DNA of 64,000 nucleotides from Novosphingobium kaempferiae (GTDB lineage Bacteria; Pseudomonadota; Alphaproteobacteria; Sphingomonadales; Sphingomonadaceae), in contig NZ_CP089301.1 in the NCBI RefSeq assembly GCF_021227995.1, forward strand, positions 3,596,001 to 3,660,000. Direction: 5' to 3'. The position numbers and the translations under genes were made by a program. Positions 36,256 to 47,722 of this stretch are shown here, piece after piece. The notes under the pieces are model-generated. The model made no database searches, was not told the origin of the DNA, and saw only the letters and a program-made list of their open reading frames with translations. How positions within the stretch are numbered: the first letter of the stretch is position 1; each line of letters begins with the position of its first letter.

Positions 36256-38550
36256 ATGGTGACCACGACCGACGACGACTCCGATCCGTTCGACGCCATC
36301 GTCGACGCGCCCTTCGATGCAGCGCTGTCCGAGCGCTATCTCGTCTACGCGCTGTCAACCATTACGGCCCGCTCGCTGCCTGACCTGCGCGATGGGTTGA
36401 AGCCGGTCCACCGCCGCCTGCTTTGGGCGATGCGCCAGCTCAAGCTGGACCCGGCGAGTGCCTACAAGAAGTCCGCCCGCGTCGTCGGCGACGTCATCGG
36501 TAAGTACCACCCGCATGGCGACGCCTCAGTCTACGACGCGATGGTGCGCCTCGCGCAGGACTTCTCGCTGCGCTATCCGCTGGTGCAGGGGCAGGGGAAC
36601 TTCGGCAACATCGACGGCGATAACGCCGCTGCCTACCGCTACACCGAAGCACGCCTGACCAAGACCGCGATCCAACTCATGGCCGGGCTGGACGAGGGTA
36701 CGGTCGATTTCATCCCGACCTACAATGGCGAGGAGAGCGAGCCGGATATCTTCCCCGGCCTGTTCCCGAACCTGCTGGCGAACGGCGCGACCGGCATTGC
36801 GGTCGGCATGGCGACCTCGATCCCGAGCCACAACGTGGCCGAGATCATCGACGCGACGCTGCTGCTGATCGACAATCCGCACGCCGAGCACGCGCAGCTG
36901 ATGGAGGTCTTCAAGGGCCCAGACTTCGCGACCGGCGGACTCGTGGTCGACAGCCCCGAGGCGATCAGCCACGCCTACGAAACCGGCAAGGGCGCCTTCC
37001 GTGTGCGCGGTCGCTTCTCCACAGGGCGCAATCCCGACGGTTCGTGGGAAGAGACCGGGATCGAGAAGTTGGGCGCGGGGCAGTGGCAACTCGTCGTCAG
37101 CGAAATTCCCTACATGCTGCCCAAGGGCAAGCTGATCGAGCAGATCGCGGCCCTCATCGGCGACCGTAAGCTGCCGATCCTCGAGGACGTGCGCGACGAG
37201 AGCGATGAGGAAATCCGCATCGTCCTCGTCCCCAAGAGCCGTAACGTCGATCCGGAATTGTTGAAGGAAAGCCTCTACAAGCTGACCGAGCTGGAAAGCC
37301 GGTTCAGCCTGAACTTCAATGTGCTGGATTCGCACCGCACGCCGGGGGTTCTGGGCATCAAGCTGCTGCTGTCCGAGTGGATCTACAGCCAGATCGACAT
37401 CTTGCTTCGCCGTACCCGGCACCGGCTTGAGAAGATCGCCTCGCGCCTCGAACTGGTTGCGGGTTACATCATCGCCTACCTCAACCTCGACCGGATCATC
37501 GAGATCATCCGCACCGAGGACGAGCCCAAGCCGGTGATGATCGCCGAGTTCGAACTGACCGACCGGCAGGCCGAAGCCATCCTCAACATGCGCCTGCGCA
37601 GCTTGCGCAAGCTTGAGGAAATGGAGCTTCGCAAGGAGCATGAGGAACTGCTTAAAGAGCAGGACGATCTCAACAAGCTGCTCGAAAGCCCGGCCCGCCA
37701 GCGCACCCGCATCAAGCGCGATCTCGCAATGCTGCGCAAGGACTATGCCGAGGATACTGCGCTCGGCCGTCGTCGTACCACGATCGCGCAGGCCGCCAAG
37801 ACGGTCGAGTTCTCGATGGATGCGATGATCGAGAAGGAGCCGGTGACGGTGATCCTCTCGCAGCGCGGATGGATCAGGGCGGCCAGGGGTCACGTGCCGC
37901 TGGATGGTGATTTCAAGTTCAAGGAAGGCGATGGTCCCGCCTATGCCTTTCATGCGCAGACGACGGACAAGCTGCTGATCGCGCTCGACAACGGGCGCTT
38001 CTACACGCTGGGCGCGGACAAGCTGCCCGGCGCGCGTGGCTTCGGCGAGCCGATCCGCACGATGGTGGACATCGACGCGGAGGCGCACATCATTGCCGTC
38101 GTGCCCTACAAGCCCAAGGCGCAACTGTTGCTTGCGTCGAACATCGGGCGTGGCTTTGCGGCGGAGATGGACGAACTGCTGGCCGAGACCCGCAAGGGCC
38201 GCGCCGTCATGTCCACCAAGCCCGGCGTAACGCTGACGGTCGTGCGTGAGATCCCGGCCGAGCACGACCACGTCGCGGTGGTCGGCGACAATCGCAAGTT
38301 GGTGATCTTCAGCCTTGAGGAACTGCCGGTCATGGCCAAGGGGCAGGGCGTCACTCTCCAGCGCTACCGCGATGGCGGCATGGCCGACGTGACGACGCTG
38401 AAACTGGAGGACGGTCTGTCCTGGACCATGGGTGGCGATACCGGCCGCACGCGGACCGAGAAGGACATGGCGCTCTGGAAGGTCGCGCGCGGTGCAGCGG
38501 GCCGGTTGCCTCCGGTGGGATTCCCGCGGGACAACAAGTTCCAGGGTTAG
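36256..38550 (+). CDS. parC: DNA topoisomerase IV subunit A
   Basis: 764 residues; decatenates chromosomes with ParE. Catalytic Tyr 129 in [12 protein letters not shown]-terminus [20 protein letters not shown]. The quinolone-contact site in [16 protein letters not shown] has Ala at residue 90 where E. coli has Ser, Asp at 94. C-terminal beta-propeller is shortened relative to GyrA, and no GyrA-box is seen, supporting ParC over GyrA. Confidence 0.93.
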   Translation: MVTTTDDDSDPFDAIVDAPFDAALSERYLVYALSTITARSLPDLRDGLKPVHRRLLWAMRQLKLDPASAYKKSARVVGDVIGKYHPHGDASVYDAMVRLAQDFSLRYPLVQGQGNFGNIDGDNAAAYRYTEARLTKTAIQLMAGLDEGTVDFIPTYNGEESEPDIFPGLFPNLLANGATGIAVGMATSIPSHNVAEIIDATLLLIDNPHAEHAQLMEVFKGPDFATGGLVVDSPEAISHAYETGKGAFRVRGRFSTGRNPDGSWEETGIEKLGAGQWQLVVSEIPYMLPKGKLIEQIAALIGDRKLPILEDVRDESDEEIRIVLVPKSRNVDPELLKESLYKLTELESRFSLNFNVLDSHRTPGVLGIKLLLSEWIYSQIDILLRRTRHRLEKIASRLELVAGYIIAYLNLDRIIEIIRTEDEPKPVMIAEFELTDRQAEAILNMRLRSLRKLEEMELRKEHEELLKEQDDLNKLLESPARQRTRIKRDLAMLRKDYAEDTALGRRRTTIAQAAKTVEFSMDAMIEKEPVTVILSQRGWIRAARGHVPLDGDFKFKEGDGPAYAFHAQTTDKLLIALDNGRFYTLGADKLPGARGFGEPIRTMVDIDAEAHIIAVVPYKPKAQLLLASNIGRGFAAEMDELLAETRKGRAVMSTKPGVTLTVVREIPAEHDHVAVVGDNRKLVIFSLEELPVMAKGQGVTLQRYRDGGMADVTTLKLEDGLSWTMGGDTGRTRTEKDMALWKVARGAAGRLPPVGFPRDNKFQG

Positions 38551-38557
38551 CGCCGGG

Positions 38558-39196
38558 TCACGTTTCCTGCGGATGATGGGGCACGAGGATCAGCGTCTTG
38601 CCCTCCACCCGCCAGCTTGCGAGGCGCGAGAGCAGGTTCATGCCGATGACGTTCGCATCGCCGAGGCCAGGCGCGACGACCGCGTCGATCTCTCGCGCCA
38701 CGACGTTCCCCATCCGCAGCTCGTCGATCACTGCAAGCTGCGCCTCGACGGTGCCGTTGGCGGTGCGCATCAGTACCGAGCGGTTGAGCGGATTGGCCTT
38801 CAACCCGGCTTCCTGAGCCGTCTCGGGTGAAATGGCTGTCAACGTCGCTCCGGTATCGACGAGGAAATCGCGCTTCACTCCGTTGAGCGTGGCGCTGATC
38901 CAGAAGTGACCGTCGGGCTGCATCGGCACCCGCGTTTCGCCGCCCGCCACGCTCTGACGCTCGATGCCGAGTTGGGGGAGCGCGAAGTCGGTGCCGGTAG
39001 TCAGCCGCGTGACCTGCGCGATCGTCAGCAGCATCGCCGCCAGCAGTCCGAGATTGCCGAGCCCGCGCAGGAAGCCGCCGAACAGGGGCAGTGGCCGCCG
39101 CAGCATGCCGCCGACAACGCTCGCGACAATGCCCGCAAAGGCAAGCGCCAGCAGCGGCTGTCCGGCAAGGAAGCTGAGGATTTCGGAAAGGCTCAT
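38558..39196 (-). CDS. Retropepsin-like aspartic protease family protein (TIGR02281), copy A
   Basis: 212 residues: N-terminal two TM helices (about 5-25 and 45-62) and a C-terminal single-domain aspartic-protease fold with the active-site motif FLVDTGATLTAIS and the downstream GNVVAREIDAVVAPG, VIGMNLLSRL. Such proteins are clan AA, likely periplasmic dimers. Adjacent paralogue copy B suggests tandem duplication. ATG 39196 matches copy B's start region. Confidence 0.85.
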   Translation of the reverse strand: MSLSEILSFLAGQPLLALAFAGIVASVVGGMLRRPLPLFGGFLRGLGNLGLLAAMLLTIAQVTRLTTGTDFALPQLGIERQSVAGGETRVPMQPDGHFWISATLNGVKRDFLVDTGATLTAISPETAQEAGLKANPLNRSVLMRTANGTVEAQLAVIDELRMGNVVAREIDAVVAPGLGDANVIGMNLLSRLASWRVEGKTLILVPHHPQET

Positions 39197-39245
39197 GCAA
39201 GCAGGTCTAGCACAGGCCAGCTTTCGCAAGGCTGACTTTGTCGCC

Positions 39246-39890
39246 TCAAGTCCGGGCAGTGCGTGCCTTTGGTGTCAGGATCAGGCGGTTACCCTCGACG
39301 CGCCACGCGGCGAGTTGCGAGAGCAGGTTCATGCCGATTACGTTGGTGTCGACTTCGTTGTCGGGGCCGATGGCGATGGTAAGCGCGTTGGCCTCGATCC
39401 CACCGAAACGCAGAGAATCCGCCGTGCCGCGCCTTGCGACGATGGAGCCGTTCGCCGTTTCGAGGATCATCCCCCGATCCTCGACGTCGGGCTGGATGCC
39501 CACTTTCTCGGCGATGCGGCGAGATACGCCGGTGTAGGTCGCCCCTGTGTCGATCAGAAATTCGACCGGCTCGCCGTTCAGTTCCGCTTCCACCCAGAAG
39601 TGCCCGTCCGCGCGCATCGCGACGACCGTTTCCTTGCCGACGATCTCGGCGGGGCGCGTGGCGTCGAGCCAGAGTGCGGCTTCGGAGCGGCTGTTGTGCC
39701 CGGCAAGCTCCGCCACCGTCAGCAACAGCGCCGCGACAAGGCCGAGGTAGGCCGTATTGCGCATGGCTCGGCCAAGGCGGGGACGGCTCGCGGCGATCAT
39801 GCCCGCGCCGACCGCCAGCAGGATGGCGAGGATCGTCAGCGACAGCAGCGGCTGTTCGAACAGGAAGCCGCCGAGATCGCCGAGATTCAT
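39246..39890 (-). CDS. Retropepsin-like aspartic protease family protein, copy B
   Basis: 214 residues, same layout as copy A: two N-terminal TM helices and the protease fold with FLIDTGATYTGVS and VIGMNLLSQLAAWRVEGN. Between the copies roughly half of the aligned protease part is identical by eye. The ATG overlaps the stop of the tRNA nucleotidyltransferase gene (ATGA), linking it to tRNA maintenance genes, functionally unexplained. Confidence 0.85.
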   Translation of the reverse strand: MNLGDLGGFLFEQPLLSLTILAILLAVGAGMIAASRPRLGRAMRNTAYLGLVAALLLTVAELAGHNSRSEAALWLDATRPAEIVGKETVVAMRADGHFWVEAELNGEPVEFLIDTGATYTGVSRRIAEKVGIQPDVEDRGMILETANGSIVARRGTADSLRFGGIEANALTIAIGPDNEVDTNVIGMNLLSQLAAWRVEGNRLILTPKARTART

Positions 39891-41050
39891 GCGCGCGCCT
39901 CAGCGAGCACGTCGTCAAGGAGGGCCTCGACGCGGGCTGCATCGGGGAAGGCCTCGGCGATCCAGCGCTCCTCGACCCGGCGCAGGATGCGCGCCACATC
40001 CGGTCCGGCGCCGACCCCGCGCGCGACGATCTGTCCGCCCTTGAGCGGGAATGCGGGGATTTCCCAATCAGTCAGTGCTGAGGTGTCCGTGCCAGCGATC
40101 AGCAGCCGGTCCAGCGCTGCCTCCCGGCCGAGGCGATATGCCAGGGCGCGGGGCTCACCCGGCTCACCGTCACGCGCAGCGGCGAGCGAAAGGCGCTTCT
40201 TCTGGGCAGCCGACAGTCGGAAGCGTGATGCGACCTGTTCGGCGAGCGAGGGCTGTGCAGGCAGCAGCGCAGCCAGGCGCCGGAGAGCATCGGGCCGAAC
40301 ATGTTCGACCTCGACGAGCGCCGCCAACGCCTTCGGATCGGCTTCGGGCAGGATCACCGCAAGCACGCCGAGTTCCTCCATGCGCCGCACCGTCGGAGCC
40401 GGGTCAGGCAGGCTTAGGAGGTTCATCATTTCCATGCCGACACGCTCGCGCGACAGGCCCTTGAGCGTCGCGGCCAGTTCCGCGCACGCGCTCTCGGCTT
40501 CCTCATCGGCGGGCGTCGAACCGAAGCGCGCCTGGAAGCGGAAGTACCGCAGGATGCGCAGGTGATCCTCGCGGATGCGCTGGCGGGCATCGCCGATGAA
40601 GCGCACGCGGCGGGTATCGAGGTCTGCCTTTCCGCCGAACCAGTCGAAGATCTCGCCGGTCAGAGGATCGGCGTAGAGCGCGTTGATCGTGAAGTCCCGG
40701 CGGGCGGCGTCCTCGCGCCAGTCGCTGGCGAAGGCCACGGTGGCACGGCGGCCGTCGGTGGATACGTCATGGCGCAGCGTCGTGATCTCGACGGGTCCGT
40801 GCGGCAGGATGGCTGTGACGGTGCCGTGCTCGATGCCGGTCGGCACGCTGCGGATCCCGGCTCCCCCCAGCCGTTCGATGACGGCTTCGGGCAGCAGCGT
40901 GGTGGCCATGTCGATGTCCTTGACCGGCAGGCCGAGCAAGGTGTCGCGCACGGCGCCGCCGACGTAGCGCGCGTTGTCCACACCGAGCGCGGCGACGAGC
41001 GCGGCAAGGTCTTCACGGTGCATCCAGGGGGCTTCGAGCAGGTCAGTCAT
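39887..41050 (-). CDS. CCA tRNA nucleotidyltransferase (poly(A) polymerase family)
   Basis: 387 residues from ATG 41050; an ATG at 41065 would add five. Class II nucleotidyltransferase: YVGGAVRDTLLGLPVKDIDM has the GGAVRD and DxD motifs, with RRDFTINALY and DDHLRILRYFRF-like REDHLRILRYFRFQARF for the head/neck. It adds or repairs the 3' CCA end. Overlaps the Nudix gene by 8 bases at this start. Confidence 0.93.
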   Translation of the reverse strand: MTDLLEAPWMHREDLAALVAALGVDNARYVGGAVRDTLLGLPVKDIDMATTLLPEAVIERLGGAGIRSVPTGIEHGTVTAILPHGPVEITTLRHDVSTDGRRATVAFASDWREDAARRDFTINALYADPLTGEIFDWFGGKADLDTRRVRFIGDARQRIREDHLRILRYFRFQARFGSTPADEEAESACAELAATLKGLSRERVGMEMMNLLSLPDPAPTVRRMEELGVLAVILPEADPKALAALVEVEHVRPDALRRLAALLPAQPSLAEQVASRFRLSAAQKKRLSLAAARDGEPGEPRALAYRLGREAALDRLLIAGTDTSALTDWEIPAFPLKGGQIVARGVGAGPDVARILRRVEERWIAEAFPDAARVEALLDDVLAEARA

Positions 41051-41666
41051 TCCGGCGCGGTTCATGGGGCCAATTCAGCCGTCCGGCAAGGTTGTGCAGG
41101 ATCGCGCCGGTGACGCCCCATATCACATGGTCCTGCCGCGCATCGTTCCAGGTGATCTCGATGAAGCTGTGCCTGCGGCCCTCCCAGTCGACGGTTCGCG
41201 TCAGCTGGTTGGCGGGATCGAGCACGAAATCGACCGGTGCCTCGAACCACTGCGCGACTTCGGCGGGGTTGGGATGGATGTCGACGTCAGCCCGGATCAC
41301 GGCGACGACCGGCGTGATCTCGTACCCGCTGCCGGTGCGATAGAGGTCGCTTTCGCCGATCACGCGCACGTCCTTCGCGCAGATGCCGAGTTCCTCGTTC
41401 GCCTCGCGCAGGGCAGCCTCGACCGCGTTCTCGCCCGGATCGACGCGGCCGCCGGGGAAGGCGATCTGGCCGGGGTGCGCGCGCATGTTGGAGGGGCGGT
41501 GGAGCAGCAGGACGCCGGGACGCGGTCGCTCGGTGATGGCGACGAGCACGGCGGCGGGCGTGAAGCGCTCGATGTCGTGTATGCGCGGATCGCTCCAGAG
41601 GCGTGGCGGCGCACCGGTGTGGCCTGCCTCGAAGCGGCGGGAGACTTCTTCGAACAGGGCGCTCAT
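41043..41666 (-). CDS. Nudix hydrolase, CoA pyrophosphatase type
   Basis: 207 residues. Nudix box GGRVDPGENAVEAALREANE-ELGI with the upstream RPSNMRAHPGQIAFPGG motif typical of CoA-diphosphatases (NudL/NUDT7 type), which clear CoA or other nucleotide diphosphates. ATG 41666 overlaps the DUF1285 stop (ATGA). Substrate assignment is by motif. Confidence 0.9.
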   Translation of the reverse strand: MSALFEEVSRRFEAGHTGAPPRLWSDPRIHDIERFTPAAVLVAITERPRPGVLLLHRPSNMRAHPGQIAFPGGRVDPGENAVEAALREANEELGICAKDVRVIGESDLYRTGSGYEITPVVAVIRADVDIHPNPAEVAQWFEAPVDFVLDPANQLTRTVDWEGRRHSFIEITWNDARQDHVIWGVTGAILHNLAGRLNWPHEPRRND

Positions 41667-42208
41667 GCGGGAACCAGCGGGAAACGGACGCCCTTGCTGC
41701 CGACCGAAAGATCGTCGCCTTCCAGCGCGATCTCGACCAGTTGCGCATAAGTGCTGCGGTTCAGGCGCGCGCGGGTGCCATTGCGCACGGCGACGTAGAG
41801 CGCCGGCGTTTCGGCGTCGCCTTCGGCGGTGATCGGGTGTTCCGGACCGGCGATGACGAGGTCGTCGGTGTTGAGGCGAAACGCGAGGGCGTCTCCCTCC
41901 CGCTTGACGTCGATGGCGATGAAGGCCGCATCTTCCACCTCGATCGACAGCTTCTGCATCGGCGTGACCAGCCAATGCTGTCCGGCCTCGTCCCGCGTGA
42001 GGAGCGAGGCGAAGGCGCGGACCATGGCGGGGCGGCGGATTTCGCCGTCCTGATGGAACCAGCGACCATCGGCGGCGATGCGCATCTCGCTATCGCCCTG
42101 GGCTTCCGGCGTCCATTCCGCGACCGGCGGAAGCTTGCGCGTCGCTACGAGGTCGGCGACTTCGGCAAGGCTCAGCGCTGCGAGTTCGGGAGGCGGTTCA
42201 TAAGGCAT
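41663..42208 (-). CDS. DUF1285 family protein
   Basis: 181 residues: WTPEAQGDSEMRIAADGRWF near the N-terminus, KREGDALAFRLNTDDLVIAG and VRNGTRARLNRSTYAQLVEI in the C-terminal half match DUF1285, a family of unknown function with a beta-rich fold, commonly beside a Nudix gene and pcnB-like gene in alphaproteobacteria as here. No catalytic motif is apparent. Confidence 0.85.
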   Translation of the reverse strand: MPYEPPPELAALSLAEVADLVATRKLPPVAEWTPEAQGDSEMRIAADGRWFHQDGEIRRPAMVRAFASLLTRDEAGQHWLVTPMQKLSIEVEDAAFIAIDVKREGDALAFRLNTDDLVIAGPEHPITAEGDAETPALYVAVRNGTRARLNRSTYAQLVEIALEGDDLSVGSKGVRFPLVPA

Positions 42209-42271
42209 CGTTTCGCGATGCCAGATAGGGGCGCGTGCGCCAAGGTCCAGATGCCCGCGCTCCCTGTTGCG

Positions 42272-42802
42272 TCAGCGCAACCAGGGGCCGAGCATGCCCT
42301 TTTCCGGCAGCACGGCGGTGTTCGCGCAGCGCACCAGCAGGCGGCGACGCTCGAAGGGACCGGGGAGATCCCAGCCTTCGGTCCCTTCGTTGGAGAAACC
42401 CCAGAAGCGGCCGTAGTACTCGGGATCGCCGATCATGACCTGCGGCAGCGGCGCGCGGTCGTCGATGCTCGCCATGCTGGTCGACATCAGCGCCTGCCCA
42501 TAGCCCATGCCCTGATGGCCGGGCATGACGGCGACCGGGCCGACCATGATCATCGGGAAGGGGCGTCCCTCGGGCGTGTTGAGCGCAACCGGCCAGCACT
42601 GGATGGTGCCGACCAGCATCTCGTTGCCGTCGAGCGCTGCAAAGCTGAGCGCGGGGAGCCAGTCGGTACCTTCGCGCACCTTGTAGGCGGTGCGCTTATG
42701 ACGCTCCGGTTCGAAGGCGGCATCGAGCAGTGCTTCGACGAGCGCGGGATCGACGTTGTCGAGCGGAATGATCGTGGCGGCTTCGGATTGGGTCTGGGTC
42801 AT
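42272..42802 (-). CDS. GNAT-family N-acetyltransferase
   Basis: 176 residues with an acetyl-CoA-binding pattern: GPVAVMPGHQGMGYGQALM holds the Q-x-x-G-x-G/A segment, plus GDPEYYGRFWGF as the typical Y-GNAT ending for YhbS-like members. Substrate unknown. It is a single gene with 63 bases between it and DUF1285. Confidence 0.88.
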   Translation of the reverse strand: MTQTQSEAATIIPLDNVDPALVEALLDAAFEPERHKRTAYKVREGTDWLPALSFAALDGNEMLVGTIQCWPVALNTPEGRPFPMIMVGPVAVMPGHQGMGYGQALMSTSMASIDDRAPLPQVMIGDPEYYGRFWGFSNEGTEGWDLPGPFERRRLLVRCANTAVLPEKGMLGPWLR

Positions 42803-42854
42803 GGCGCGCGCGCGATAGGAGCGCGCCGCGCCTTTGTCGATTCAATTCGCCGCG

Positions 42855-44027
42855 TCAGCCTGCGGCGGTGAGCTTGAGCAGGTGGCCGCTGTCCGGCCCT
42901 TCGCCATCCTCCAGCAGCCAGATCGCGCCGTCCGGACCCTGACGGATTTCGCGGATGCGGTTCTCCATCGGGTAGCGCGCTTCCTCGCTGGCCTTTTCGC
43001 CATCGATCTTAACACGGACGAGACCGGTGGCGACGAGGCCGGTGATGAGCGCCTGTCCCTTCCACGCGGGGAACATGTCGCCGGTGTAGAAGATGAAGTC
43101 GCCCGGTGCGATTACCGGGTTCCAGCTGATCGCGGGCTGCGCGAGGTCAGGCCGGGTCGAATTGCGGGGTATCTTCTTGCCATCGTAATGATCGCCGTCC
43201 GACACCAGCGGCCAGCCGTAGTTGGCGCCGGGCTTGACGAGGTTCAGCTCGTCGCCGCCCGCCGGGCCGTGTTCCAGATCCCACAGCCGTCCCTGCGGAT
43301 CGAAGGCGAGGCCGAGGATGTTGCGGTGGCCGTAGGACCAGATCTGGTTGGTCGGCGCGGGCTTGTCGGCATAGGGATTGCCGGGAGCGGGCGTGCCGTC
43401 AGGCAGCAGGCGGATCACCTTGCCGAGGTTGGTGCCGAGATCCTGCGCGGGGGTGAACTTCTGCCGCTCTCCCGATGCGATAAAGAGGTACTTGCCGTCG
43501 GGCGAGAAGCGCAGGCGGTGCGAGTAGTGCCCGCGTCCGCTGACCTTCGGCGTCTGTCGCCAGATCACGGCGAGGTTCTGGAGCGCACACCGCGTCGGCG
43601 CCTCGCACACGAGGTCTGCCTTGCCCACCGCCGCGCCGCGCGTGTCGCCGTCGCCCGCTTCCGCCCAGCTCAGATATACCACGCGGCGGTCGAGGGTCTT
43701 GCCGGTCTGGCCGGGCGCGAAGATGAAGTCGCCGAGGCCGCCCTGGCCGCCGTAGTCCACTTTGGGTACGCCGCTGACGGTGCCTAGGCGGCCGTCGGGC
43801 GTGCGGAAGCGCATCGCGCCCTTCTTTTCGGTCACGAACAGCGTGCCGGTGCCTTCGTCGAACGCCATGGCCCAGGGTTCGTCGAACTGATCGAGCGTCT
43901 CGACCTTGAAGGGAGTGTTGGTTTCGACTGCGGCGGCGGTTGCCTTTTCCCCGGTGGCGGCGCTGCCGCAGCTTGCGAGCGCCACGGCTAGCGGCGATAG
44001 GGCGACAAGGAGACGTCTTGCGATCAT
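42855..44027 (-). CDS. PQQ-dependent sugar dehydrogenase (soluble aldose dehydrogenase type) lipoprotein
   Basis: 390 residues. N-terminal lipoprotein signal with lipobox VALASCGS. Beta-propeller repeat features: [40 protein letters not shown] (catalytic His region), [20 protein letters not shown] and [16 protein letters not shown]. It oxidises aldoses with PQQ in the periplasm; whether PQQ is made here is unknown. Its start codon is complementary to the region where rnhB begins. Confidence 0.9.
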   Translation of the reverse strand: MIARRLLVALSPLAVALASCGSAATGEKATAAAVETNTPFKVETLDQFDEPWAMAFDEGTGTLFVTEKKGAMRFRTPDGRLGTVSGVPKVDYGGQGGLGDFIFAPGQTGKTLDRRVVYLSWAEAGDGDTRGAAVGKADLVCEAPTRCALQNLAVIWRQTPKVSGRGHYSHRLRFSPDGKYLFIASGERQKFTPAQDLGTNLGKVIRLLPDGTPAPGNPYADKPAPTNQIWSYGHRNILGLAFDPQGRLWDLEHGPAGGDELNLVKPGANYGWPLVSDGDHYDGKKIPRNSTRPDLAQPAISWNPVIAPGDFIFYTGDMFPAWKGQALITGLVATGLVRVKIDGEKASEEARYPMENRIREIRQGPDGAIWLLEDGEGPDSGHLLKLTAAG

Positions 44028-44037
44028 GACAGGCCCA

Positions 44038-44673
44038 ATGCTTGCACCTCTCACGGGTTCCACCCCGCAGCCTTCAGCCACGAAACGTTACGTGATCGGC
44101 GTCGACGAGGCCGGTCGTGGCCCGCTTGCGGGCCCGGTTGTGGCAGGGGCGGTATTGCTCTGCAAGCCGCGTCCCGCCGGGCTGGACGATTCCAAGAAGC
44201 TTTCCGCGGCCCGCCGCTCCGAACTGGAGGCGACGATCAAGCGGCGCTGTAAGTGGGCGGTGGGCGTGGTCGACGTGGAGGAGATCGACCGCCTCAACAT
44301 CTTCGGGGCGACGATGCTGGCGATGACCCGCGCCGTGGCCTCGCTATGCGAGGTGCTGGGCGAGGATCCGCATGAAGTGCTGGTCGACGGCAACATGACG
44401 CCGCATGGGCGGCGCGAGGAATGGCGCTGGGCCGCCCGGGCCATCGTCGGGGGCGATGCGATCGAGCCGTGCATCTCGGCCGCGTCGATCATCGCCAAGG
44501 AGCACCGCGATCGGCTGATGCGCGATCTGGCGCTGGCGCATCCCCATTACGGGTGGGAGCGCAATGCCGGTTACGGCACGCCCGAGCACCTGGCGGCGCT
44601 GCGGCTGCACGGGGCTACCCCGCATCATCGCCGCAGCTTCGCGCCGGTGGCGCAGCTTTCGCTGGCGATTTAG
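44038..44673 (+). CDS. rnhB: Ribonuclease HII
   Basis: 211 residues; removes RNA from RNA-DNA hybrids. Active-site segment [15 protein letters not shown] (D-E), [15 protein letters not shown] and [11 protein letters not shown]; ends [11 protein letters not shown]. Start could be ATG 44038 or 44026, both in frame. It is divergent from and flush with the PQQ dehydrogenase gene, and its stop overlaps a small minus-strand gene's stop. Confidence 0.95.
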   Translation: MLAPLTGSTPQPSATKRYVIGVDEAGRGPLAGPVVAGAVLLCKPRPAGLDDSKKLSAARRSELEATIKRRCKWAVGVVDVEEIDRLNIFGATMLAMTRAVASLCEVLGEDPHEVLVDGNMTPHGRREEWRWAARAIVGGDAIEPCISAASIIAKEHRDRLMRDLALAHPHYGWERNAGYGTPEHLAALRLHGATPHHRRSFAPVAQLSLAI

Positions 44674-44834
44674 GCCGCGAGAGCGAGGTCTTCCGAGGCC
44701 TGGACTTCCGCGGTCCGTGCGGTTTCAACCGCAGGCTCGACAGCGACCGGCTGCTCGGCAAGACCGGCGACATAGCGCTCGGCCATGACGACGTCGCGGC
44801 GGTAGGCGAAATAGAGCGAGATAAGCGAAAACAT
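44670..44834 (-). CDS. Small hypothetical protein
   Basis: 54 residues: [20 protein letters not shown], then an acidic, Ala/Val-rich tail ([20 protein letters not shown]). No known family. GAAGGTCGCC lies upstream of the ATG. It converges on rnhB, their stop codons overlapping by two bases. Support is only codon pattern and a ribosome-binding site, so it may not be real. Confidence 0.35.
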   Translation of the reverse strand: MFSLISLYFAYRRDVVMAERYVAGLAEQPVAVEPAVETARTAEVQASEDLALAA

Positions 44835-46319
<1,485 letters not shown>

Positions 46320-46383
46320 GATCAGGTTGGCCCGGACGACGAATGGCTTTCAAATCCGGGGCGGCGCGCGCTAAGGCGCGCCT

Positions 46384-47496
46384 ATGACCCGCAAGCTCTA
46401 CATCCGCCCGATCGCCCTCGCCGAAAGCCCGCAGAGCGAGGAGGGGGAGGCCATCCGCCTTGGCGGCGCGATGGTCTGGGCGAGCCGGTTCGCCATCATC
46501 GTGCGCGAGAACGGGCGCGTGATCTCCCGCCAGCGGGTCTCCACCGCGCAGGTGCCTGCCGCGCTCGCCTCTCTGCCGGCCGATCTCGGCGCGGCGGCGG
46601 AGGCGCAGTGGGCGAACTTGCGCAAGGTCCATGCGCCCATCCAGTGCGGCCCCCGGACGATCCGGCTGGAGCAGCCGCAGGTCATGGGCATCCTCAACAT
46701 GACGCCGGACAGCTTCTCCGACGGCGGCAAGTTCCTCGACGATGCGCAGACGGCCGCCGAACATGCCGCTGCCATGCTTGAGGCGGGAGCGGCGATCATC
46801 GACATCGGCGGTGAGTCCACCCGGCCCGGTGCGGCGGCCGTGTGGGAAGGCGACGAACTCAAGCGCGTGGTGCCGATGGTGGAGCGGCTCGCGGCGATGG
46901 GCGCGGCGATCAGCGTGGACACGCGCCGTCCTGCAGTGATGGAGGCGACGCTGGAGGTGGGAGCGCACATCATCAACGACGTCTCGGCCCTGCGCTATGA
47001 TCCGCGCAGCCTGGAACTGGCGGCCGCGTCCGGCGCGCCCGTGGTACTGATGCACGCACCGGGCAAGGCAGACGACCTGCACTCGGGGACGCCGTTCGAC
47101 GATGTGGTGCTCGACGTGTTCGACTGGCTGGCGGAGCGTCGTGATGCCTGCGTGGCGGCGGGTATCGCGCCGGAGCGCATCATTCTCGACCCGGGCTTCG
47201 GCTTCGGCCTCTCGCTGGCGGAGAACCTCACGCTGTTCAACGCGCTGCCGCTGTTCCATGCGCTTGGCCAGCCGCTGCTGGTCGGCGTCAGCCGCAAGCG
47301 GATGATCGGTGCGTTGTCCAACGAGGCTCCGGCGCATCGGCGGCTCGGTGGCTCGGTGGCGCTTGCGGTCAAGGCGATGGATGCGGGTGCGCACATCCTG
47401 CGCGTGCATGACGTGCCCGAAACGGTGCAGGCCGTCCGCGTCTGGCGTGGGCTGCGCGACGCTGCACTGACCGACTTCTCGCAACTGCCGGATTGA
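46384..47496 (+). CDS. folP: Dihydropteroate synthase with N-terminal extension
   Basis: 370 residues versus about 280 in typical DHPS. The catalytic barrel begins near residue 100 at QVMGILNMTPDSFSDGG, with GGESTRPGA, NDVSALRYD, and GVSRKRMIGAL. The first about 95 residues (MTRKLYIRPIALAESPQSEE, then GLGGAMVWASRF-like GGAMVWASRFAIIVRENGR) form an extra domain of unknown role. Makes 7,8-dihydropteroate, the sulfonamide target. Confidence 0.94.
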   Translation: MTRKLYIRPIALAESPQSEEGEAIRLGGAMVWASRFAIIVRENGRVISRQRVSTAQVPAALASLPADLGAAAEAQWANLRKVHAPIQCGPRTIRLEQPQVMGILNMTPDSFSDGGKFLDDAQTAAEHAAAMLEAGAAIIDIGGESTRPGAAAVWEGDELKRVVPMVERLAAMGAAISVDTRRPAVMEATLEVGAHIINDVSALRYDPRSLELAAASGAPVVLMHAPGKADDLHSGTPFDDVVLDVFDWLAERRDACVAAGIAPERIILDPGFGFGLSLAENLTLFNALPLFHALGQPLLVGVSRKRMIGALSNEAPAHRRLGGSVALAVKAMDAGAHILRVHDVPETVQAVRVWRGLRDAALTDFSQLPD

Positions 47497-47722
47497 GGCT
47501 TCCCATCCTGCACGTCGGATGAACCGCAGATTTCTGCCAGATTAACCGCGGGGGCAAGTTATGTGACCGTGGCATCACAACGCTATGCCGCGCTGCAAAA
47601 CGTCCCGTTGACGCCTCGTTTCGTCCTTTTGCCGGACGCCAATCGCACTTGTGCCCGTTTGTCCCACCGAGCGTGAGGCAATTCCGCCTTCCGCACTGGA
47701 AAGCGACAAAGGGGATTCACCC

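Noticed and set aside
36526..38271. Long open frame opposite parC
   Set aside because: Shadow of parC; no ribosome-binding site or domain.
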